From assembly GCA_021790295.1 (NCBI GenBank), contig JAJYIC010000030.1, forward strand, positions 1 to 13,376: a DNA stretch of 13,376 nucleotides, written 5' to 3'. Shown piece by piece: positions 7,228 through 13,376 of this stretch (position 1 is its first letter; each line of letters opens with the position of its first letter). Origin of the DNA: Pseudomonadota bacterium. GTDB taxonomy: Bacteria > Pseudomonadota > Alphaproteobacteria > ATCC43930 > CGMCC-115725. The notes beneath the pieces are model-generated. The model searched no databases and was not told the DNA's origin. It saw only the letters and a program-made list of their open reading frames with translations. A program made the translations under genes and the position numbers.

Positions 7228-7407
7228 CTATTCTTCGCCTTCGGCCGGCCGTTCGCGTTCTTCGAGACGCCGGGCCGTTTGCGCCATCATGTCTTTGAGC
7301 GAACGCGGGTCGAACCCGGCGCTCTTGAGGACAGGCGTCATCATCTCGTCCGCAAGCAACTCGTCGAGGCTCGGTTCATACCGGCAGCACGCGATGTATC
7401 CGTCCAT
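7228..7407 (-). CDS. Small protein of unknown function (59 residues)
   Basis: I do not recognise a named family. The product starts MDGYIACCRYEPSLDELL, has a Cys-Cys pair at residues 7-8, two probable helices (about 12-28 and 35-51, the latter SLKDMMAQTARRLEE), and a charged tail ending AEGEE. There is no signal peptide or membrane segment, so it should be cytoplasmic. The ATG at 7407 is chosen because GGGAGGGG sits 4 bases before it and a TACAAT box lies a little further upstream. The frame continues upstream to 7755, but that part has a low-complexity, noncoding look. The layout of a short basic/aromatic head, then PSLDELLAD and a helical tail, is reminiscent of short hypothetical proteins in other Hyphomicrobiales, which is memory-based. 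It is convergent with the kinase and divergent from hpnN. Confidence 0.65.
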   Translation of the reverse strand: MDGYIACCRYEPSLDELLADEMMTPVLKSAGFDPRSLKDMMAQTARRLEERERPAEGEE

Positions 7408-7428
7408 CCTACCCCTCCCAAACACCCG

Positions 7429-7460
7429 ATTGTAGGAAGGCTCGCTCAAAAGCGTGTCCG
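7429..7460 (-). promoter_or_regulatory. Candidate promoter of the small unknown gene
   Basis: On the minus strand a TACAAT -10 box (7434-7429) predicts a start near 7422, about 15 bases before the ATG, just enough to include the GGGAGGGG ribosome binding site (7419-7412). No good -35 hexamer is present at the usual distance; only a GGACAC-like match near 7455-7460. An activator-dependent promoter is possible. Confidence 0.3.
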
Positions 7461-7771
7461 CTTTATGACGATCGCTCGGAAATTTCGCGGCAATTCGGGT
7501 ATTTGCGTGGGCAGTTTTGCGGCCGCCGCCCTGCGACGCTTTGTCGCCGGTTAGCGTCTTGCACGCCGATCCCGCCGCCTCCTCATGCAAAGATGCGAAA
7601 GAGGGGAGCCTCTCGGCTGGCGCTGCTCGTTTGCCTATGCGAGATTGAGAGGGTCCTTTCAACCCGTAACACCCGATCGCCCGCAAATGGGGTGCGGGCG
7701 AACGCCTGTGCCATGGAAAGCCGCTCGATAACAAAGAACCGAATGCTGGGCGCAAACGGCGGAGAATTTCG
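7461..7771. other. Intergenic region upstream of hpnN
   Basis: No gene is supported. The minus-strand frame open across it translates to Ser/Arg/Ala-rich sequence without family features or a ribosome binding site. It should carry the hpnN promoter. The only candidate seen is TTGAGA (7645-7650), 16 bases, then TAACAC (7667-7672), which is weak. A small AGAGG-GGAG-CCTCT hairpin lies near 7600. No riboswitch or repeat was recognised. Confidence 0.4.
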
Positions 7772-10417
7772 GTGATCGTCGCCGGCGCCTGCCGCGTCGT
7801 CGATTTCGTCCGCCACCATGCTGCGGTGATGGCGGCCGTCTTTCTTGCCGCGGCCGCGGTTTCGGGTTTCTACGCCGCGCGGCACCTCGCGATCGACACC
7901 GATGTCGAGCGCATGCTGCCGGCAAACCGTCCCTGGCGGCAGCAGGAGATCGCACTCGATCGCGCTTTTCCGCAAAACCGGAACCTTCTCGCGATCGTCA
8001 TCGACGGCAGGACCCCGGGGCTTGCCGATCGCGCCGCCTCGGCTCTCGCTAAAAGGCTCGCCGCCGAGCCGCACCTGTTCAGGAATGTGCGCCGCCCCGA
8101 CGGCGGCGCCTTTTTCGAACGAGAAGGGATTCTCTTCGAGCCCGAACAACAGGTCGCGAAGACCGCGCAGGAGCTGATCAAGGCCCAGCCGCTTTTGGGA
8201 GAACTCGCTCACGATCCGAGCCTTCGCGGCCTTTTCGATGCGATCGGGCTTTTCGCCCATGAGGCGGAGAAGGGGAGAGTGGAGGCGGCGATGATCGATC
8301 CCGCCCTCCTAACCCTCGATCATGTGTCGCAAGGCGTTCTCGCCGGCAAAGGCGCGTTTCTCTCCTGGCAGAGGATGGTCACCGGCAAGGCGCCCGAGGC
8401 CCGCGAACTGCGCCGTTTCATCCTCGCCCAGCCGGTTCTCGATTACGCCGCCATCGAACCCGGGGCGCGCGCCGCCGCCGAGGTTCGGGCCTTGGCACAA
8501 AAGCTCCGCCTCGAACCCGAAGAGGGCGTGCGCGTGCGCATGACGGGCCCGGTCGCGCTCGACGACCTGCAGCTTGCCAATCTCCACAACGGGGCGATCA
8601 CGTCGGCTCTGCTGTCGATGGTGCTGGTTTGCCTCATCCTTTTCCTCGCCTTGCGTTCGGTAAAGCTCGTCGCCGCGCTTCTCCTCACGCTGGCCTGCGG
8701 TCTTTTGCTGACGGCAGGCTTTGCCGCGATGGCGATCGGTTCGCTCAACCCGATCTCGATCGCCTTTGCCGTACTTTTTGTCGGCCTTGCCGGCGATTTC
8801 GGCATTCAGTTCGCCGTGCGGTACAGGAGCGAGCGGTATCGCCTCGGCGATCTCGGCGCCGCGCTTTCGGCGACCGGAGGGTGGGCCTGCGGCGCGCTTC
8901 TTCTCGCTGCGGCGGCGACGGCGATCGGTTTCTTCTCCTTTCTGCCCACCGGCTATAAAGGGGTGGTCCAGCTCGGCGTCATCGCCGGAGCCGGGATGAT
9001 CATCGGCTTTATGCTCAATTTTCTTCTTCTGCCGGCGCTTCTCGCGTTGCTGCGTCCGGCGGGCGAGCCGCAAGCGCTCGGCTTGCGGTGGGCGGAGCCG
9101 TTCGACCGCTTTCTTCTTTCCCGCCGGCGAACGGTTCTTTTGGGCGCGCTTTTGCTCGCCGCCTTGGGGCTTGCCGCGCTGCCCCGCCTCAGTTTCGATT
9201 TCGATCCTCTCGATCTCCAAAATCCGCATGCCGAGGCGGTGAAAACCCTTTTGGACATGATGCGGGACGGGGTGTCGAGCCCTTACACGGCCGAGGTGAT
9301 GACCCCTTCGGTCGCCGCGGCAAAAAGCCTTTCGGCGCGGCTTTCGCGGCTGCCGCAAGTGGCAGAGGTGCGGAACATCTGGAGTTTTGTTCCGCAAGGG
9401 CAAAAGAAGAAGCTGGCCTCGCTTGCCGATCTCTCGCTTCTCCTCGGGCCGAGCTTGTCGCCGATCTCTCTGCGCGACGCGCCGAGCCCGGCGCAAAGCC
9501 TCGCCGCGATCGCCAAAAGCCGCGACGCGCTCGCCCGTCTCGGCGCGAAGGAAGGCGCGGGGAGCCCGGCGAGCCTTTTCGCTCAAACCCTCGACCAGGT
9601 CCTCGCGCGCGGCCCCCGCGTCCTGCCCGCGCTGCAAAAGGCGCTGATATCGGGCTTGCCGCACGAGCTTGTTCTTTTGCGCCAGCTTCTCTCGGCAAAG
9701 CCGGTCACCCTCGAGAGCTTGCCGCAGGATCTGCGCCGCGATTGGGTCACCCCGGACGGCCGCGCCCGCATCGAGGCGATCCCGCACGGCAATGCGCGCA
9801 AACGCAAGGTGTTGCGGCGTTTTGTCAGGGCCGTGCGCAAACTCGCCCCTGAGGCCACGGGATCGGCGGTCACGGTCCAGGAAATCGGGGGACTGGTGAC
9901 CCGCGCCTTCCTCGAAGCCGGTGCGATCGGCCTTCTCGCGATCGCGGGCCTTCTCGCGATCGTGCTGCGCCGCCTGCGCGACGTCCTCAACGCGATCCTG
10001 CCGCTTCTTCTCGCCCTCGTCCTGACGCTCGCGACGACGGCCGCAATCGGCATCCCTCTCAACTACGCCAACATCATCGCCTTGCCTTTGCTTTTCGGCA
10101 TCGGCGTCGCTTTCGATATTTATTTCGTCATGAATTGGCGCGCCGGCATCTCGGAGCATCTGCAATCGAGCACGGCGCGGGCCGTCGTCTTTAGCGCCTT
10201 GACGACGATGAGCGCCTTCGGCAGCCTCGCATTGTCGAGCGATCCGGGGCTTTCGGATATCGGGGAGATGCTCGTCGTCGCGCTCGGTTACACGCTTTTG
10301 TCGACGCTAATCATCCTGCCCTCGCTCCTCGGCCCGGCGCCCGCGGCGGCGGGCCGTTCGCTGCCGCAGGAGGGGAGACAGCGCGCCCCGTTGCCGCAAG
10401 ATCTCCATAGCCTATGA
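7772..10417 (+). CDS. hpnN: Hopanoid transporter HpnN (RND/MMPL superfamily)
   Basis: HpnN is an inner-membrane RND-type exporter needed to move hopanoids from the cytoplasmic to the outer membrane. The product is 881 residues, the normal HpnN length. The two-fold RND plan is clear: TM1 (about 17-36), periplasmic loop 1 (37-272), TM2-6 (275 to about 435), TM7 (about 453-475), loop 2 (to about 712) and TM8-12 (about 717-865). Charged residues characteristic of the family lie in the membrane, Asp342 in LAGDFGIQF and Asp782 in GVAFDIYFV. The loop 1 start (HLAIDTDVERMLPANRPWR) is typical. Translation starts at GTG 7772, with GGAG 7 bases upstream and no better ATG. The C-terminal 35 codons overlap hpnK on the other strand by 107 bases. 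It faces the hopanoid side-chain operon, which fits its role. Confidence 0.93.
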   Translation: MIVAGACRVVDFVRHHAAVMAAVFLAAAAVSGFYAARHLAIDTDVERMLPANRPWRQQEIALDRAFPQNRNLLAIVIDGRTPGLADRAASALAKRLAAEPHLFRNVRRPDGGAFFEREGILFEPEQQVAKTAQELIKAQPLLGELAHDPSLRGLFDAIGLFAHEAEKGRVEAAMIDPALLTLDHVSQGVLAGKGAFLSWQRMVTGKAPEARELRRFILAQPVLDYAAIEPGARAAAEVRALAQKLRLEPEEGVRVRMTGPVALDDLQLANLHNGAITSALLSMVLVCLILFLALRSVKLVAALLLTLACGLLLTAGFAAMAIGSLNPISIAFAVLFVGLAGDFGIQFAVRYRSERYRLGDLGAALSATGGWACGALLLAAAATAIGFFSFLPTGYKGVVQLGVIAGAGMIIGFMLNFLLLPALLALLRPAGEPQALGLRWAEPFDRFLLSRRRTVLLGALLLAALGLAALPRLSFDFDPLDLQNPHAEAVKTLLDMMRDGVSSPYTAEVMTPSVAAAKSLSARLSRLPQVAEVRNIWSFVPQGQKKKLASLADLSLLLGPSLSPISLRDAPSPAQSLAAIAKSRDALARLGAKEGAGSPASLFAQTLDQVLARGPRVLPALQKALISGLPHELVLLRQLLSAKPVTLESLPQDLRRDWVTPDGRARIEAIPHGNARKRKVLRRFVRAVRKLAPEATGSAVTVQEIGGLVTRAFLEAGAIGLLAIAGLLAIVLRRLRDVLNAILPLLLALVLTLATTAAIGIPLNYANIIALPLLFGIGVAFDIYFVMNWRAGISEHLQSSTARAVVFSALTTMSAFGSLALSSDPGLSDIGEMLVVALGYTLLSTLIILPSLLGPAPAAAGRSLPQEGRQRAPLPQDLHSL

Positions 10418-11234
10418 GAGGGAGTGCGCGTTCGCGCAGAAGCCGGCGCGCCTCTCGGCTCAAAAGGGCTTCGAGCTCCTCGCCGCCGCGCCCGCCGGGC
10501 CTTGCCCGCGAGGAAGCGCCACCCTTTTCGGCCGCCGGGTGGAAATAGATCTCGCTCGTCCCCTCCGGCAGATGCGAGAGAAGGGCGAGGAGGCGCTCTT
10601 CGACCATCGCGCCCGTCCAGGCAAGGCCGAAAAGATGGTCGTTGGTGAAAAGCCCCGCGCGCCTCAAACGTGCTCTCAGAGCCAGGATCCAGGGCGTATA
10701 AAGAGGCTGCCGAACCCGTTCCGCCGGGAAGGCACGGGCGAGAACTCGAGCCGGCTCCAAGGGAACGCGCACCGCGCGCATGCCGAACTCCCTTCCGATC
10801 GCAATGAGGAGCCTTGCGACCGTCGGGTGGAGATGCATGTGCTTATGGGCGTTGACGTGATCGAGGGAAAGCCCGGTTGCGCGAAAGGCGGCAAATTGCG
10901 CCCGGATTTCCCTCGCGAGCGCGCGGCGAACCGAAGGCAGGAAGAAAAACCGCAGGCCGGCGGCGACAAGATTGTCGGAAAAGGCACCTTCCGCCGGGGC
11001 AAGCCCGAGGCGGCACGCGTCCTCGGAAATGGGCTTCCCGTCGACGAGAACGAGGTGAAGGCCGACCCTCAACCCCGGCAGCCTTTTTGCCCGGCGCACC
11101 GCATCGGCTGCGGCGGGGCCTGCTACCATGAGGCTTGCCGCGGAAAGGATGCCGTTGCGGTGGGCCTCCTCGACGGCCTCGTTGACCGCCTCGTCCTGCC
11201 CGAAATCGTCGGCGGTGACGATAAGGCGCTTCAG
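10311..11234 (-). CDS. hpnK: Hopanoid side-chain deacetylase HpnK (YdjC/ChbG family)
   Basis: HpnK removes the acetyl group from N-acetylglucosaminyl-bacteriohopanetetrol to give the glucosaminyl form. The predicted product is 307 residues. Metal and catalytic motifs of the family are visible: TADDFG (residues 7-12), GLHL (His60) and NAHKHMHLHP (His130, 132, 134, 136). The first ATG in frame is at 11129 and would delete the TADDFG motif. The conserved N-terminus (KRLIVTADDFG) continues upstream to a CTG at 11234, which overlaps the hpnJ stop as CTGA. No ATG, GTG or TTG is available there, so a CTG start is the best reading. The last 25 or so residues after GYGDLA are Pro/Ala/Gly-rich and lie antisense to hpnN. 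Last gene of hpnI-hpnJ-hpnK. Confidence 0.9.
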   Translation of the reverse strand: MKRLIVTADDFGQDEAVNEAVEEAHRNGILSAASLMVAGPAAADAVRRAKRLPGLRVGLHLVLVDGKPISEDACRLGLAPAEGAFSDNLVAAGLRFFFLPSVRRALAREIRAQFAAFRATGLSLDHVNAHKHMHLHPTVARLLIAIGREFGMRAVRVPLEPARVLARAFPAERVRQPLYTPWILALRARLRRAGLFTNDHLFGLAWTGAMVEERLLALLSHLPEGTSEIYFHPAAEKGGASSRARPGGRGGEELEALLSREARRLLRERALPLIGYGDLAATGRAVSPPAAANGPPPRAPGRGARAG

Positions 11235-12658
11235 CTCGCCATCTCGCGGCTTTTGAGGAACTGGAAGAACTCGATCCCTTCGCGCAGCCGCCGTCCCGCC
11301 ATCTGCGGGCTTTTGATCATCTCGGCGAGAAGAGAAGCGATCTTGCTGCGGCGGAAATAGAAGCGCTTATAAAAGGTCTCGACCGAATCGAAGATCTCGG
11401 TGTGCGAGAGGTGCGGATAGGAAAGGGGAGCGATCTGCACCCCTTTCTGGTCGACGAGTTCGGCATGTTCGCGATCGAGCCAGCCGTTTTCGAGCGCCTG
11501 CCGGTAAAGGACGGTGCCGGGATAAGGCGCGGCGAGCGAGACCTGGATCGTGTGCGGGTTGATCTCGGCGGCAAAACGGATGGTTTCCTCGATGGTCTCT
11601 TTGGTTTCGCCGGGAAGGCCGAGGATGAAGGTGCCGTGGATGGTGATCCCCAGCTCGTGGCAATCGCGGGTAAAGCGCTTTGCGACGTCGATCCGCATGC
11701 CTTTTTTGATGTTGTAGAGGATCTGCTGGTTGCCGGTTTCGTAACCGACGAGGAGAAGGCGCAAGCCGTTGTCGCGCAAAACCTTCAAGGTCTCGCGCGG
11801 GACATTGGCCTTGGCGTTGCAGGACCAGGTGAGGCCGAGCTTTCCCAGTTCCCGCGCAATCGCCTCGGCCCTCGGGCGGTCGTCGGTAAAGGTGTCGTCG
11901 TCGAAAAAGAGTTCCTTCATCTGCGGAAACGCGCGCTGCACGAGCCGCGCCTCGGCGGCGACGTGAGGCACGCTGCGCACCCGATAGCGATGCCCGCCGA
12001 CGGTCTGCGGCCACAGGCAAAAGGTGCAGCGCGAGCGGCATCCGCGGCCCGTATAAAACGAGACGTAAGGATGCTTCAGATAACCGATGAAATAATCCTC
12101 GATCCGCAGGTCGCGTTTGTAGACCTCGGTGACGAAAGGCAATTCGTCCATGTTTTCGAGGATCGCGCGCGCGCTGTTGTGAATGAGAACCCCGTTCGCA
12201 TTGCGGAAGCTCAAACCCGAAATGCGCTCGAAAGGGTGCCCTTCGGCCACTTCCTTGATCGTGAAATCGAACTCTTCGCGGGCGAGGAAATCGAGGGCGG
12301 CGGAGGCTTTGAGGCTTTCTTCGGGCTCGGTCGCCACCTTGGCGCCGACGAGGCCGATCTTGAGGGAAGGGTTGGCGTCCTTGAAAGCTTGGCAAACCTT
12401 GAGGTCGGAAGCGAAGGAGGGGGTCGAGGTGTGAACCACCAGAAGCTCGTACTGGCGCGCCAAAGGCAGGATTTCGGCGAGGCTTTTGCGCGCCGGAGGG
12501 GCGTCGATGAGCCTGCTTCCGGGAACCAGAGCGGCGGGTTGCGCGAGCCAGGTCGGATACCAGAACGAGCGTATCTCGCGCTTTGCCTGATACCGCGAGC
12601 CGGCTCCGCCGTCGAAGCCGTCGAAAGAGGGCGGATGCAGAAACAGGGTCTTCATCAT
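11231..12658 (-). CDS. hpnJ: Hopanoid biosynthesis radical SAM protein HpnJ
   Basis: HpnJ is a radical SAM enzyme that contracts the glucosamine of glucosaminyl-bacteriohopanetetrol into the cyclitol ether. The product is 475 residues, normal length. The N-terminus KTLFLHPPSFDGFDGGAGSR is a family signature. A Rossmann-like segment (about 50-150) occupies the position of a B12-binding domain, and the radical SAM core carries Cys207-x3-Cys211-x2-Cys214 (CRSRCTFC) for the [4Fe-4S] cluster. Downstream strands include LFFDDDTFTDD, WSCNAKANV, LLLVGYETGN and GTFILGLPGET. Two tandem ATGs (12658 and 12655) are possible starts. The first overlaps the hpnI stop as ATGA, the second as TGATG. Its own stop overlaps the probable hpnK start. 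The enzyme depends on Fe-S clusters such as those supplied by the SUF operon in this window. Confidence 0.95.
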   Translation of the reverse strand: MMKTLFLHPPSFDGFDGGAGSRYQAKREIRSFWYPTWLAQPAALVPGSRLIDAPPARKSLAEILPLARQYELLVVHTSTPSFASDLKVCQAFKDANPSLKIGLVGAKVATEPEESLKASAALDFLAREEFDFTIKEVAEGHPFERISGLSFRNANGVLIHNSARAILENMDELPFVTEVYKRDLRIEDYFIGYLKHPYVSFYTGRGCRSRCTFCLWPQTVGGHRYRVRSVPHVAAEARLVQRAFPQMKELFFDDDTFTDDRPRAEAIARELGKLGLTWSCNAKANVPRETLKVLRDNGLRLLLVGYETGNQQILYNIKKGMRIDVAKRFTRDCHELGITIHGTFILGLPGETKETIEETIRFAAEINPHTIQVSLAAPYPGTVLYRQALENGWLDREHAELVDQKGVQIAPLSYPHLSHTEIFDSVETFYKRFYFRRSKIASLLAEMIKSPQMAGRRLREGIEFFQFLKSREMAS

Positions 12659-13376
12659 AGGGCCTTGTCTCCCTCGATCGTCATGCGGCCGTTCGCCGAA
12701 AGGCGCACATGCTGGTCCCGCCAGAAGACCGTCCTGCCGAAAAAGCTGGCGACGAAAACGGCAAACGACAAGCCGTCGCGCAAGGGAAGAAGCGACAACC
12801 CGCTGCTCTCTAAAGCGAGCGAACGCGCCTCCCTATAGGCCGACCACCAACGCAAGGCGCAGGAGATCACAAGAACCGCAGAGGAGGTCAAGTCGAATCG
12901 CAAAAGCAGGGCCGCAATTGCCGAAAGTGCCAGCGGATGGGCGAAAACCGAGGCGAGGTAACCCCCGGGGGCCACCGTCCTGATGGTCCGCGCCCATCTC
13001 AGTTCATGGCGCCAAAGGCCGAGAAAACCCGGTTCGCTCGTGCAATGCTCAACCAGTTGGCGCGAAAGGACGACGCGAAGACCGAGCGCGCGCACGCGTT
13101 CCCCGAGCCGGTAATCGTCGGCCAGTTCCTCGCGCAAAGAGGCAAAACCGCCGATCCGTTCGAGAACCTCGCGTCTGAGTGCAATGGTGGCGCCAAAACA
13201 GCCTTTGCCCATGCCGAGGCTTTGCGCGAGAAGGGCGCTCGGCAGAAATCCGAAATTGATCTGAAGCGCGGCAAGGCGCGACCACAACCCTTGGTCCGGA
13301 ACGCCCTTATAAAGGCAGGTGACGATGCCGACTCGCGGATGGGAAAAGGGCGCCGTCACCGCGGCAAGATAGGAGG
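12655..13376 (-). CDS. hpnI: Hopanoid glycosyltransferase HpnI, C-terminal part (cut by the window edge)
   Basis: HpnI is a family-2, ceramide-glucosyltransferase-like enzyme that adds N-acetylglucosamine to bacteriohopanetetrol at the inner membrane. About 239 C-terminal residues are present. The frame runs off the right edge without a start, beginning SYLAAVTAPFSHPRVG, which continues a GT2 domain. Visible features are VGIVTCLYKG, KGCFGATIALRREVLERIGGF, the catalytic LADDYRLG and the acceptor-site RWARTIR (the QxxRW-type position). Two or three C-terminal membrane segments follow, in roughly the last 100 residues. A GTG at 13359 is in frame but internal to conserved sequence, so it is not the start. 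The stop overlaps the hpnJ ATG, so the two are probably translationally coupled. The aspartates of the nucleotide-sugar site lie outside the window. Confidence 0.93.
   Translation of the reverse strand, partial: SYLAAVTAPFSHPRVGIVTCLYKGVPDQGLWSRLAALQINFGFLPSALLAQSLGMGKGCFGATIALRREVLERIGGFASLREELADDYRLGERVRALGLRVVLSRQLVEHCTSEPGFLGLWRHELRWARTIRTVAPGGYLASVFAHPLALSAIAALLLRFDLTSSAVLVISCALRWWSAYREARSLALESSGLSLLPLRDGLSFAVFVASFFGRTVFWRDQHVRLSANGRMTIEGDKAL

Noticed and set aside
7408..7755. Upstream extension of the small minus-strand gene to 175 codons
   Set aside because: The extra 116 residues are low-complexity and lack a ribosome binding site, whereas the internal ATG at 7407 has a near-perfect one.
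9931..9962. 14-base direct repeat inside hpnN (CCTTCTCGCGATCG, 18 bases apart)
   Set aside because: It encodes a repeated LLAI-type membrane segment in frame; codon bias in a hydrophobic helix explains it.
8309..10165. 618-codon open frame on the minus strand opposite hpnN
   Set aside because: Its Arg/Glu/Asp-rich product is the usual mirror image of a hydrophobic membrane protein in GC-rich DNA.
10311..11129. hpnK starting at the ATG at 11129
   Set aside because: It would remove 35 conserved residues including the TADDFG metal-binding motif.
11402..12838. 478-codon open frame on the plus strand opposite hpnJ
   Set aside because: Antisense to a clear radical SAM enzyme and spans the hpnI-hpnJ junction; no domain.
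1..13376. Frequent CGATCG/GCGATC words across the window
   Set aside because: They fall mostly in Ala-Ile and Asp-Arg codon contexts of a GC-rich genome. Without a genome-wide count there is no basis to call them a motif.

Overview
The window is high-GC bacterial chromosome, read here as an alphaproteobacterium, most likely of the order Hyphomicrobiales (Rhizobiales). The evidence is a regulator-first SUF operon (rrf2-sufB-sufC-sufD-sufS) next to hopanoid-modification genes (hpnI, hpnJ, hpnK, hpnN). That gene set is typical of hopanoid producers such as Methylobacterium-, Beijerinckia- and Rhodopseudomonas-like bacteria. The species cannot be named from the sequence alone. No tRNA, rRNA, CRISPR array, insertion sequence or prophage gene was found.

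Region 1 (1-4661, minus strand) is an iron-sulfur cluster assembly operon. A candidate sigma70-type promoter and an IscR-type operator (4602-4661) precede an Rrf2-family SUF regulator. Then follow sufB, sufC, sufD and the first 172 codons of sufS, which runs off the left edge. Three of the four junctions are 4-base ATGA stop/start overlaps, and the fourth is a 17-base gap with its own ribosome binding site. This looks like one translationally coupled transcript.

Region 2 (4662-7216, plus strand) holds about 285 bases without a gene, then a complete two-component system. It consists of an OmpR/PhoB-type response regulator and a two-TM, HAMP-containing histidine kinase 52 bases downstream. All phosphotransfer motifs are intact. 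The signal and targets are unknown. A weak candidate terminator lies just after the kinase.

Region 3 (7228-7771) holds a small 59-residue gene of unknown function on the minus strand. It has a strong Shine-Dalgarno sequence and a TACAAT -10 box. About 360 bases without a convincing gene separate it from the divergent hpnN.

Region 4 (7772-13376) is hopanoid biology. hpnN, on the plus strand, encodes the RND exporter that moves hopanoids towards the outer membrane. Facing it on the minus strand is the operon hpnI-hpnJ-hpnK, the side-chain pathway: a glycosyltransferase adds N-acetylglucosamine to bacteriohopanetetrol, HpnK deacetylates it, and the radical SAM enzyme HpnJ converts the sugar into a cyclitol ether. 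hpnI is cut by the right edge. hpnN and hpnK overlap tail to tail by 107 bases. hpnK has no ATG, GTG or TTG start that keeps its conserved N-terminus, and appears to begin at a CTG inside a CTGA overlap with the hpnJ stop.

The named genes belong to known systems. The points most worth a second look are the hpnK start, the hpnN/hpnK overlap, the SUF operator, the small unknown gene, and the position of the two-component pair between two envelope- and iron-sulfur-related loci. I found no convincing undescribed system.
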